Source: JALQTD01 sp036825655 (GTDB lineage Bacteria > Bacteroidota > Bacteroidia > Flavobacteriales_D > Sanyastnellaceae). From it: a DNA stretch of 13,541 nucleotides. Shown in pieces: positions 6,677 to 12,771 of the stretch; positions within the stretch are counted from its first letter, which is position 1; each line of letters begins with the position of its first letter. The notes below the pieces were generated by a model. It was not told the DNA's origin. It saw only the letters and a list, made by a program, of their open reading frames with translations, and did not search any database. The position numbers were made by a program, and so were the translations under genes. Location: the NCBI GenBank assembly GCA_036825655.1, contig DAISXU010000059.1:1-13541 (forward strand), written 5' to 3'.

Positions 6677-7723
6677 ATGCCATCACCCACATTCGCTCCT
6701 AAGTCGATGCACAGAAACCTCAGGTTGTTTTATCTGCTGCTTCTGATGACGTGCATTGTTGCAGCAGTAAATTGGTACGCTTCAGAGAAAAATGGCAACC
6801 TTGAAGGGGAAGAAGCCGTTGCCTTTGCGCTGGCTGATACAGCTTCTGTAACACGGATTTTCATTGCAGACCGAGACGGTGGAGTGGCCGATCTCGAAAA
6901 GGTTGAAGGATCAAGGTATTGGTTGCTCAACGGTGAGCATTGGGCGCGCAAAGATGCGGTTGATTTGTTGCTGAAGACTTTCCTCAGAACTCGCGTGAAA
7001 TCACCAGTGCCGATTGCACAGCGCGACCAAGTGGTGAAGCTTCTTGCCGCCCGAGGTAAAAAGGTGGAGATCTACACCGGTGGGGATAGCCCTGAGAAGA
7101 TTTGGTACATTGGAACGGCAACAGCGGATCACACGGGAACTTTCATGGTTCTTGAAACGGAAAATGGCAAAGCCAGGGACCCTTACATCGTGCACATGGA
7201 AGGGTTTACTGGCTTTTTAAGCACTCGATTTTTTACGGATGAGCGTGAATGGCGTTATACCGGAGTCTTTGATTTTCCTAATAAAACCCTGCACCGTGTT
7301 GAGGTCGAGTCCTTTGATCCGGATTTCCCATCTTACGCAATGGAAGTGGCAACGGATGGAATCTTGACGGTTTGGGGAGAGAATGACCGTCGAATGCCCG
7401 TCAGAGATACTTCAGCATGGCACAATCAATTCCTGCTCTTCCGAAAAGTCCACTTGGAGACCTACAACCACCACTTGGATTCAATTGGCGTTCTTGATTT
7501 TTCAAACCAAACACCAGCATTTACCATGCGTGCATGGGGCAAAGGAGAATCGAACCCCGTGAGCATTGATCTGTTTTGGAAGGATCCAATTGAAACGCAA
7601 TTCGATGAATCCGGTGAGCCCATGCAACACGATGGCTCTCGCATGTATGCGAAATTCAAAGGGGAAGTTGTTTTGATTCAGCGCTACGTATTTGATCCGT
7701 TGATCACCCCACCCCTCTATTGA
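6677..7723 (+). CDS. Membrane-anchored DUF4340-type protein, partner of GldFG
   Basis: 348 residues: an N-terminal hydrophobic anchor (about 15-33) followed by a soluble extracytoplasmic region. The order of segments, with 'SVTRIFIADRDGG', 'YWLLNGEHWARKDAVDLLLKTFLRTRV', 'VKLLAARGKKVEIYTG' and 'IWYIGTATADHTGTFMVL', matches DUF4340, a family commonly encoded next to GldF/GldG-type ABC genes; its molecular role is unknown. ATG at 6677 is 4 bp after the gldFG stop, so the two are almost certainly co-transcribed; an ATG at 6707 just before the hydrophobic stretch is also possible, and an in-frame TTG at 6647 would overlap gldFG. I infer a place in the same envelope complex from context only. It ends 8 bp from the convergent glycosyltransferase gene, and I see no terminator between them. 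Confidence 0.75.
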   Translation: MPSPTFAPKSMHRNLRLFYLLLLMTCIVAAVNWYASEKNGNLEGEEAVAFALADTASVTRIFIADRDGGVADLEKVEGSRYWLLNGEHWARKDAVDLLLKTFLRTRVKSPVPIAQRDQVVKLLAARGKKVEIYTGGDSPEKIWYIGTATADHTGTFMVLETENGKARDPYIVHMEGFTGFLSTRFFTDEREWRYTGVFDFPNKTLHRVEVESFDPDFPSYAMEVATDGILTVWGENDRRMPVRDTSAWHNQFLLFRKVHLETYNHHLDSIGVLDFSNQTPAFTMRAWGKGESNPVSIDLFWKDPIETQFDESGEPMQHDGSRMYAKFKGEVVLIQRYVFDPLITPPLY

Positions 7724-7731
7724 TTAGTGAA

Positions 7732-8844
7732 TTAGCCGAGGGCTTTGTCAATGAACGTTGACCAAGAGAATTTTTCACGTGCTTTTTCAAAACTCGACTC
7801 ATTGTAGGATGACCGAAGGCAGCGGGCGAGGCAATCTGCTAGGTTTTCCACATCATTGACCTGTGCCAATTCCCCAGTCTCTCCGGGAAGGATGTACTCC
7901 GCCAATCCGCCAACACGAGTGGCAACGATGGGTTTGCCGTAATGCAAAGCAACGGCTGTAACTCCGCTCTGTGAGGCACGTCGATAGGGGAGGGCAACAA
8001 CGTCTGCTGCCCCAAAAAACAGGCCCACTTCACGATCCGAAATGAATCGTTCATGCGTTTGAATTCGCCCAGAATGTTTGGATTTTTCTATGAGAACCTG
8101 ATAGGGTTTCCACTTACCATAGCATTCACCTGCAATGAGCAAATGGACAGGACGCTCATTGATGTCGTTGAGGGCATCAAACGCTCGAATCAGTCGGTCT
8201 AAGCCTTTGTAAGGCCGAATCAAACCGAAGTACAGGATGACAAGCGCCTCCTCCGGTAAATGCAATTTCTCTTTGGCCTCCTTCACTGGAATCAAAGCAG
8301 GAAAGTGATCATAAAGCGGATGAAATAGGGTGTTGACAGGTAAATCGTCACGTAATTCCTGCAATCGATCGGTGATTTCTTGGCTCAAGGTCCACGCGTC
8401 ATCCAGGCTGAAAAGGAATTTCTTCGTGAGAGCAGCATCCCACCACGCAGCATCATGGCTGCCTGCATTGTGCGTGAGACCTATGATTTTAGGTGCTGCG
8501 GCGCCACTTTTTTTCTTCAGGGCACGAATCACTCCCGTTAAGGCAGGCGCCAATGCCGCATGCCAAAATGGAATCACCACTGCATCGAGATGCAATCCAG
8601 CCAATTCAGTTCCCACTTTCCGCCAAGTGGAGGGCCGAATGGAATCAAGGGCACAAGTGTAAGGAGAATCCAATTCTGGATCGAATTGGTCTTTGCCTGG
8701 GAACAACATGCGGGGATACTGCCTGCTCCAATTGACAACGATGACTTCGTGACCTTTTTCCTCCAATGCAGACTTGAGTGCTTCATTGAACTGAGAAATG
8801 CCTCCACGAAACGGTGGAAAAGTGGATGGAATGGCCAATCGCAT
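7732..8844 (-). CDS. GT4-type glycosyltransferase
   Basis: Cytoplasmic or membrane-associated GT-B enzyme transferring a sugar from an activated donor; acceptor and donor cannot be told. In 370 residues: an N-terminal Rossmann domain with a PPFRGGISQFNEAL loop (10-23), a second domain with VILYFGLIRPYKGLDRLI (202-219), LLIAGE (235-240), ADVVALPYR (280-288), and ASQSGVTAVALHYGKPIVATRVGGLAEYI (290-318). The first Glu of the EX7E motif is replaced by SQSG, as in a known subgroup of GT4 proteins, while the second site (GGLAEYI) is kept. The ATG ending at 8844 is preferred over a TTG start at 8859 because MRLAIPSTFPPFRGG is the usual N-terminus. It stands alone on its strand, convergent with the DUF4340 gene and divergent from the thiolase gene. 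Confidence 0.88.
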   Translation of the reverse strand: MRLAIPSTFPPFRGGISQFNEALKSALEEKGHEVIVVNWSRQYPRMLFPGKDQFDPELDSPYTCALDSIRPSTWRKVGTELAGLHLDAVVIPFWHAALAPALTGVIRALKKKSGAAAPKIIGLTHNAGSHDAAWWDAALTKKFLFSLDDAWTLSQEITDRLQELRDDLPVNTLFHPLYDHFPALIPVKEAKEKLHLPEEALVILYFGLIRPYKGLDRLIRAFDALNDINERPVHLLIAGECYGKWKPYQVLIEKSKHSGRIQTHERFISDREVGLFFGAADVVALPYRRASQSGVTAVALHYGKPIVATRVGGLAEYILPGETGELAQVNDVENLADCLARCLRSSYNESSFEKAREKFSWSTFIDKALG

Positions 8845-8890
8845 GAAGCAAATTTGCAAAGGAACCCCTTTCCACCGACCTAAGCGGGCC

Positions 8891-8898
8891 TATCTTTG
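8891..8898 (+). promoter_or_regulatory. Candidate -7 promoter box of the thiolase operon
   Basis: TATCTTTG, a full TAnnTTTG match, 17 bp before the thiolase ATG in a 71-bp divergent intergenic region. A TTTC at 8869-8872 sits roughly 18-20 bp upstream, close to the -33 position (consensus TTTG or TTG). It is the best-placed promoter candidate in the window. Confidence 0.5.
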
Positions 8899-8915
8899 AA
8901 GACAAATTTGACATC

Positions 8916-10121
8916 ATGGACGCATTCATCATTGATGGAATACGAACTCCAATAGGGAATTTGGGAGGAGGCCTCTCAGGAATCCGCGCAGATGATTTGG
9001 CCGCGCATGTGATGCGGTCTCTCCTCGATCGCCATCCAAACTTTGATGCGATTGAACTCGGGGATGTGCTTTTTGGGTGTGCCAACCAAGCAGGTGAGGA
9101 CAATCGGAATGTAGCTCGCATGGCCTCCTTGTTAGCCGGTATTCCGCATTCGGTTCCAGGTGAGACCATTAATCGGCTTTGCGCATCAGGAATGGCTGCG
9201 ACCATCCATGGGGCGCGCATGGTGGCTAACGGTGATGCAGATGTGGTGCTTACAGGAGGAGTGGAACAGATGACGCGGGCTCCGTTTGTAATGAGCAAGC
9301 CTTCTTCAGCTTTTGGAAGGGACAGTCAACTCTACGACACCACTTTTGGTTGGCGTTTCATCAACCCCGCACTGAAATCGGCTTACGGGGTAGATGGCAT
9401 GGGAGAAACAGCAGAGAATCTGGTAGATGTTTTTTCCATCGGGCGTGAGGACCAGGACAAATTTGCCGCGTGGTCTCAAGCTAAAGCGTCTTCATCGGCG
9501 CAGATCCGGTCTGAAGAATGCGCTCCTGTTCGTATTCCAAGAAGGAAGAAAGAGGACTTGGTGATTGCAGAGGACGAATTCGTAAAACCCTCAACGACCG
9601 TAGAGGGGTTGTCCAAATTGCGTCCTGCTTTTCGAAAAGAGGGCGGGACTGTCACTGCTGGCAATTCCTCTGGCCTGAATGACGGCGCTGTTGCTTTGTT
9701 GGTTGCCAATCAATCAGCAGTAGACCGCCACGGATGGGATCCGTTGGCAAGAATTCTTTGTTCTTCCGTGGTAGGGGTAGAGCCTCGGATTATGGGGATT
9801 GGTCCGGTTGAAGCTTCGAACAGAGCTTTAGCGAAAGCGAACCTCTCCATGTCAGACATGGATGTCATTGAATTGAATGAGGCTTTTGCGGCTCAGGCGC
9901 TAGCATGCATTCGGTCATGGGGCTTAGCAGATGATGACCCCCGAATCAATCCCAACGGCGGTGCCATCGCACTGGGCCATCCATTGGGGATGACTGGTGG
10001 GCGCATATTGCTTTCTGCAGCGCGACATCTTCAACGCATCGGAGGGAGGTATGCACTTGTTACTTTATGCATAGGTGTGGGGCAGGGGTATGCCGTTGTC
10101 TTAGAAAGAATGACCAAATGA
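8916..10121 (+). CDS. paaJ: PaaJ/PcaF-type beta-ketothiolase (3-oxoadipyl-CoA thiolase family)
   Basis: Cleaves a 3-oxoacyl-CoA with CoA to acetyl-CoA and a shortened acyl-CoA; the PaaJ/PcaF group acts on 3-oxoadipyl-CoA at the end of phenylacetate or beta-ketoadipate breakdown. The 401-residue length is that of PaaJ. Catalytic residues are all present: Cys89 in NRLCASGMAA, NEAFAAQ, His355 in GHPLGMTGGR, Cys385 in LCIGVGQG. The segments GCANQAGEDNRNVARMA, APFVM and DTTFGWRFINP are characteristic of PaaJ/PcaF rather than ordinary FadA or AtoB thiolases. A promoter box lies 17 bp upstream, and the stop overlaps the PaaY-like start as ATGA. A general acetyl-CoA acetyltransferase role cannot be excluded, since no other phenylacetate gene is visible. 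Confidence 0.85.
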   Translation: MDAFIIDGIRTPIGNLGGGLSGIRADDLAAHVMRSLLDRHPNFDAIELGDVLFGCANQAGEDNRNVARMASLLAGIPHSVPGETINRLCASGMAATIHGARMVANGDADVVLTGGVEQMTRAPFVMSKPSSAFGRDSQLYDTTFGWRFINPALKSAYGVDGMGETAENLVDVFSIGREDQDKFAAWSQAKASSSAQIRSEECAPVRIPRRKKEDLVIAEDEFVKPSTTVEGLSKLRPAFRKEGGTVTAGNSSGLNDGAVALLVANQSAVDRHGWDPLARILCSSVVGVEPRIMGIGPVEASNRALAKANLSMSDMDVIELNEAFAAQALACIRSWGLADDDPRINPNGGAIALGHPLGMTGGRILLSAARHLQRIGGRYALVTLCIGVGQGYAVVLERMTK

Positions 10122-10720
10122 TCCAGTCGTTTAAGGGGATGGTTCCCGTAATAGACCCGAGTTCCTATGTTCATCCACTTGCCACTGTTATTGGACATGT
10201 TACCATAGGCAAGGACTGCTACATTGGACCTGGTGCAGTGCTCAGAGGGGACTGGGGAACCATTGATTTGGCAGATGGATGTAACATTCAAGAGAATTGT
10301 GTAGTTCATATGTTTCCGGGCAGTGGCGTCACATTTGGGGAGGAAGCACACATCGGTCACGGTGCCATTGTTCACGGAGCGAAGGTTGGGGCGTTTTCCC
10401 TAATCGGTATGCAAGCTGTCTTGATGGATGATGTGGAAATCGGGGAGGGGTGCGTTGTAGGGGCCTTGTCCTTTTTAAAAGCCAAAAGCGTTTGGGAACC
10501 GAGGAGCTTAATCATCGGCAACCCCGCGGTGATGAAAGGCTCTGTGAGTGACGCTATGCTTGCTCATAAGCACGAAGGAACCGCCATATACCGGTCACTT
10601 CCGGCTGAAATGAAAGCCCATTCTCAAGAGGTGGAACCTTTGACGGCAATTCCAAAGAATCGCACCCGTGACTTCCCCAACTTTGAAACGTGGCAAGACC
10701 GTCAAGGGCGCAATGGGTAA
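10118..10720 (+). CDS. paaY: PaaY-like gamma-carbonic-anhydrase-family hexapeptide protein
   Basis: A 200-residue left-handed beta-helix protein. Hexapeptide turns cover about residues 15-135 (ATVIGHVTIGKDCYIGPGAVLRGD and onward), followed by a C-terminal helix with VSDAMLAHKHEGTAIYRSLPAEMK and KNRTRDF. Likely metal-binding histidines as in gamma-carbonic anhydrases are H64 (VVH), H81 (HIGH) and H86 (VHG); R43 and Q58 fit the family active site. The layout, including NIQENCVVHMFPG and the basic tail, is closest to PaaY, a CoA thioester hydrolase active in phenylacetate catabolism in other bacteria. Pairing with the PaaJ-like thiolase supports this. ATG at 10118 overlaps the thiolase stop as ATGA; a longer reading from 10067 is rejected. 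It overlaps the trmN6-like start by 8 bp. A plain gamma-CA role is possible. Confidence 0.82.
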   Translation: MIQSFKGMVPVIDPSSYVHPLATVIGHVTIGKDCYIGPGAVLRGDWGTIDLADGCNIQENCVVHMFPGSGVTFGEEAHIGHGAIVHGAKVGAFSLIGMQAVLMDDVEIGEGCVVGALSFLKAKSVWEPRSLIIGNPAVMKGSVSDAMLAHKHEGTAIYRSLPAEMKAHSQEVEPLTAIPKNRTRDFPNFETWQDRQGRNG

Positions 10721-11477
10721 GTCGAAAAACCGAGTGATTTCGTTTCGGCAGTTCTCCGTGCACGATGATCAGTGCGCTATGAAAGTTGGTTCGGATGCAT
10801 TAATCTTAGGAGCATGGACTCCGATTCAATCGGATTCTCATGTTTTGGACATTGGAACGGGATCAGGACTTCTGGCCCTTATGGCCGCTCAGCGCGCTAC
10901 AGAAGGACACGTCACGGCCATTGAACTCGATGCGAAGGCTGCGACCCAGGCAAAAGAGAATTTTCAGCGAAGTCCCTTTTCTGACCGGATGCAACTGATT
11001 CATGGTGATTACCTTGAATGGTGCAAAAATCAGGACCAAACCTGGGATGTAGTTTTATGCAACCCGCCATTCTTTAGGGATAAGCCCAAGTCTCCGGATG
11101 GCTCACGTAACCTCGCCAGACATGACGACAGCCTTCGCATTGAGGACTTATTTGCAACTTTGCAAAGCTTGACCCACGATTTATCGAGGTTCGCCATTGT
11201 TTGGCCTACTGACAGGCGAGTTGACTTGGAGCGCGCAGCGGCAGCAAATGGATGGCATGAAGCAGAACGCCTAGAGGTTCACGGCACAACGGATCATGCA
11301 TGCGAGAGGCACGTATCCTTGTGGGTCCAATTCCCTTCGCAACCCACTCGAGTTACTGAATTTTTTCTAGAAACAGAGGTGTTCACGGAAAGCAAAGCTC
11401 CTGACCACACGGCTCAGTACAAGAAACTTTTGGCACCATTCATGGAACGTTATGCTTCTTTCGAATCACGCTCCTAA
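10713..11477 (+). CDS. trmN6: tRNA1(Val) adenine-37 N6-methyltransferase (TrmN6/YfiC)
   Basis: 254-residue SAM-dependent methyltransferase making m6A37 in tRNA(Val). Evidence: FRQFSVHDDQCAMKVGSDALILGAW (11-35), the family N-terminal signature; SAM-binding LDIGTGSGLLAL at 45-56; acidic ELD at 71-73; HGDY at 97-100; and NPPF at 117-120, typical of N6-adenine methyltransferases. ATG 10713 is preferred: MGKSKNRVISFRQF is the expected N-terminus, and it overlaps the paaY-like stop by 8 bp, suggesting coupled translation. A 16-residue longer reading from 10668 would overlap paaY by 53 bp. The gene ends with TAA at 11475-11477, overlapping tail-to-tail with the minus-strand START-like gene. Confidence 0.9.
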   Translation: MGKSKNRVISFRQFSVHDDQCAMKVGSDALILGAWTPIQSDSHVLDIGTGSGLLALMAAQRATEGHVTAIELDAKAATQAKENFQRSPFSDRMQLIHGDYLEWCKNQDQTWDVVLCNPPFFRDKPKSPDGSRNLARHDDSLRIEDLFATLQSLTHDLSRFAIVWPTDRRVDLERAAAANGWHEAERLEVHGTTDHACERHVSLWVQFPSQPTRVTEFFLETEVFTESKAPDHTAQYKKLLAPFMERYASFESRS

Positions 11478-11852
11478 CACCCGCTTTAGTTTGTCGACCT
11501 GAGCACCCCACAATTCCTTTCCTTCTTCAATCTCATCTTCCTCAGCAAAATCCGTGATCAGCAAAGCTGTATCCCCCGTGAGTCCATCAACTTTGATGCG
11601 AAATTCAAAAAAGGAATTGAGCCCGTCTTCTTCATCTTCGAGCCACTTGAATTTGGCGAATTCGTCTCGCTTCTTGGAGACCAATCTGGCAGACTCTTCG
11701 CTCCCTTCCCAGACAAAAATGTGCACATCTTTCTTGATGTTGACATCATCACAGAACCATTCCGCCAATCCACTAGGTGTACTGAACGCATTGAACAAAA
11801 CTCCTTTTGAAGAATTGATCGGAAATTCAACTTGGTACTTTTCCTTTTCCAT
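11466..11852 (-). CDS. START-like domain protein (SRPBCC fold), function unknown
   Basis: A 128-residue protein with the SRPBCC fold order: KYQVEFPINSSKGVLFNAFSTPSGLAEWF (5-33) for the first strand and helices, VHIFVWEGSEE (43-53), KFKWLEDEED (67-76), FFEFRIKVDGLTGDTALLITDFAEEDE, and a C-terminal helix with GKELWGAQVDKLKRVLGA. It closely fits a small flavobacterial START-like family whose ligand and role are unknown. It is very acidic (about one residue in four is Asp or Glu). No RBS or perfect -7 box precedes it; a TATCTTGT-like sequence 14 bp upstream on the minus strand is one base off the consensus. It converges on trmN6 with a 12-bp coding overlap and diverges from the tRNA-Met gene. Confidence 0.82.
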   Translation of the reverse strand: MEKEKYQVEFPINSSKGVLFNAFSTPSGLAEWFCDDVNIKKDVHIFVWEGSEESARLVSKKRDEFAKFKWLEDEEDGLNSFFEFRIKVDGLTGDTALLITDFAEEDEIEEGKELWGAQVDKLKRVLGA

Positions 11853-11956
11853 TGTCAGCTTACAAGATAGACCAAAATTGAGATGATTGGATAGTGCATT
11901 CTAGTGAACCTCGAAAAATTCTGTGTCAAAGGACTTTTTTGGCTTCAGCAGTGTTG

Positions 11957-11964
11957 TATATTTG
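11957..11964 (+). promoter_or_regulatory. Candidate -7 promoter box of tRNA-Met
   Basis: TATATTTG, a full TAnnTTTG match, 13 bp upstream of the mature tRNA 5' end. TTTG at 11938-11941 is only 15 bp away, short for the usual -33 element. The last four bases of the box form half of the inverted repeat at 11961-11974. Transcription would start very near the tRNA. Confidence 0.45.
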
Positions 11965-11974
11965 CCCCCGCAAA
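11961..11974. repeat. Short perfect inverted repeat TTTGC-CCCC-GCAAA
   Basis: TTTGC at 11961-11965 and GCAAA at 11970-11974 form a perfect 5-bp inverted repeat around CCCC. It straddles the -7 box and the predicted start of tRNA-Met, so it could be a protein-binding site or chance. Confidence 0.3.
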
Positions 11975-11977
11975 TGA

Positions 11978-12051
11978 GGCGGGATAGCTCAGCTGGTTAG
12001 AGCGCAGGATTCATAATCCTGAGGTCGGGGGTTCGAGCCCCCCTCCCGCTA
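11978..12051 (+). tRNA. tRNA-Met (CAT), elongator type
   Basis: A full cloverleaf of 74 nt. The acceptor stem GGCGGGA (11978-11984) pairs with TCCCGCT (12044-12050) with one G-T pair at the end. The D arm is GCTC...GAGC, the anticodon stem CAGGA/TCCTG encloses TTCATAA with CAT at 12012-12014, and the T arm is GGGGG/CCCCC around TTCGAGC. Discriminator is A at 12051 and CCA is not encoded. The anticodon stem lacks the three G-C pairs of an initiator, and the body is not that of tRNA-Ile(CAT), so elongator Met is the best reading. Confidence 0.95.
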
Positions 12052-12055
12052 CAAG

Positions 12056-12090
12056 ACAGGACTTACCAAGCGGTAGGTCCTGTTTTTTTT
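12056..12090 (+). terminator. Intrinsic terminator of tRNA-Met
   Basis: A 12-bp hairpin, ACAGGACTTACC (12056-12067) and GGTAGGTCCTGT (12072-12083), with one G-T pair and a 4-base loop, followed at once by a T run to 12090. It starts 5 bases after the tRNA. Confidence 0.93.
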
Positions 12091-12103
12091 GTGCAATTGA
12101 GAC

Positions 12104-12133
12104 AAAAAAAAGTGGCCCCCGAAGAGGCCACTT
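12104..12133 (-). terminator. Intrinsic terminator of the RRM gene
   Basis: On the minus strand, AAGTGGCC pairs with GGCCACTT (forward 12126-12133 and 12110-12117) around an 8-base loop, followed by a T run (forward A run 12104-12111). It lies 20 bp after the RRM stop codon. Together with the tRNA terminator it isolates the two converging units. Confidence 0.9.
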
Positions 12134-12153
12134 CCAATACTCTATGCAGAGAT

Positions 12154-12405
12154 TTAACGGCGCTCGCGTTGCTCGCTTTCGTTGCAACGAATTGCACGAC
12201 CCATTAAATCTTTGCCCTCCATGGCTTCCAAAGCTGATTCAGCTTCTTCACGATTAGGCATTTCAACAAAACCGAATCCACGGCTCCGTCCAGTTTCTCG
12301 GTCATGAATGACCTTCGCACGCTCGACTTCCCCGTGGGCTTCAAACGCTTCTCTGAGTACGACGTCATCGACGCCCCACGCGAGATTTCCAACAAAAATG
12401 TTCAC
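12154..12405 (-). CDS. Single-RRM RNA-binding protein
   Basis: An 83-residue protein made almost entirely of one RNA recognition motif: RNP2 IFVGNL at 3-8, a helix with LREAFEAHGEV, KVIHDRETGRSRGFGFVEM with RNP1 RGFGFVEM at 42-49, then NREEAESALEAMEGKDLMGRAI, and a short charged tail ERR. Small RRM proteins of this shape are common in Bacteroidota, where some act as post-transcriptional regulators; RNA targets here are unknown. The start is inferred to be GTG at 12403-12405, giving the usual N-terminus MNIFVGNL. A longer reading from an ATG ending at 12498 adds 31 residues that are basic and unlike the family. The gene has its own terminator, and a long non-coding region lies upstream. Confidence 0.82.
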   Translation of the reverse strand: MNIFVGNLAWGVDDVVLREAFEAHGEVERAKVIHDRETGRSRGFGFVEMPNREEAESALEAMEGKDLMGRAIRCNESEQRERR

Positions 12406-12600
12406 TATTGATAAGGACTTAAGATGCCGCAAGTTACGCCGAAATGCGCCGCCTCGCACAAAACCGAGATATTTTCTCAAAACCTCGAATGGTGACACGC
12501 AAGAGTCCGCTTTCGTACTTGCATGGTCGTTGGACGTAGAGGATGATAAGGTGCCTGCGATTCAGCTGAAATTTGCATCGTGTCTCTGAACTCAGGGAAG

Positions 12601-12617
12601 ATGAGGTAACACCTCAT
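12601..12617. repeat. Hairpin-forming inverted repeat ATGAGGT-AAC-ACCTCAT
   Basis: A perfect 7-bp inverted repeat with a 3-base loop, extended by GGG (12596-12598) and CCC (12620-12622) with mismatches between. No T run follows on either strand, so it is not a standard terminator. It lies about 200 bp upstream of the RRM start and could be part of its leader or an operator. Confidence 0.35.
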
Positions 12618-12630
12618 TGCCCTCCCTTGC

Positions 12631-12640
12631 AATGATCATT
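12631..12640. repeat. Palindrome AATGATCATT
   Basis: A perfect 10-bp palindrome in the non-coding stretch, 14 bp after the inverted repeat at 12601-12617. It could be an operator half-site pair or chance in an A/T-rich context. Confidence 0.25.
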
Positions 12641-12743
12641 AATATGTGAAAAAAGGGTGAACGTCTATACTTAGTTGAGTTATGTCTTTATACATGATGA
12701 TGTGACAGTTGAATATGAAGTTTCAAAATAGGTGCATTTTTCA

Positions 12744-12751
12744 TACATTTA
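12744..12751 (+). promoter_or_regulatory. Weak candidate -7 box for the secreted-protein gene
   Basis: TACATTTA matches TAnnTTTG at all but the last base and lies 20 bp before the ATG at 12772. TTTC at 12721-12724 is 19 bp upstream, close to the -33 position. Both elements are imperfect. Confidence 0.25.
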
Positions 12752-12771
12752 TTCCCTTAACCGAATCCACG

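Larger units (their letters stand above)
12406..12771. other. Non-coding stretch between the divergent RRM gene and the secreted-protein gene
   Basis: 366 bp without a credible gene; a 93-codon plus-strand frame and the RRM upstream frame here do not resemble proteins. It must hold the promoters and leaders of both genes. Visible items: an inverted repeat at 12601-12617, a palindrome at 12631-12640, a weak -7-like TACATTTA at 12744-12751, and A/T-richer sequence from about 12640 on. No tRNA or recognisable riboswitch was seen. Confidence 0.5.

Noticed and set aside
7732..8844. Loss of the first Glu of EX7E in the glycosyltransferase as a sign of inactivity
   Set aside because: The SQSGV form at this place is found in a recognised GT4 subgroup, so it is not evidence of a dead enzyme.
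8848..8857. Palindrome GCAAATTTGC at the start of the glycosyltransferase gene
   Set aside because: A single 10-bp palindrome overlapping the gene's 5' end, with no second copy nearby, is likely chance.
8783..9298. 171-codon minus-strand open frame
   Set aside because: It is antisense to the first part of the thiolase gene and covers its promoter; no recognisable protein features.
11978..12051. Initiator tRNA-fMet or tRNA-Ile(CAT) reading
   Set aside because: The anticodon stem is CAGGA/TCCTG without three consecutive G-C pairs, and the acceptor stem is not of either type.
12308..12589. 93-codon plus-strand open frame in the RRM region
   Set aside because: Its first part is antisense to the RRM domain and the rest has no protein-like pattern.
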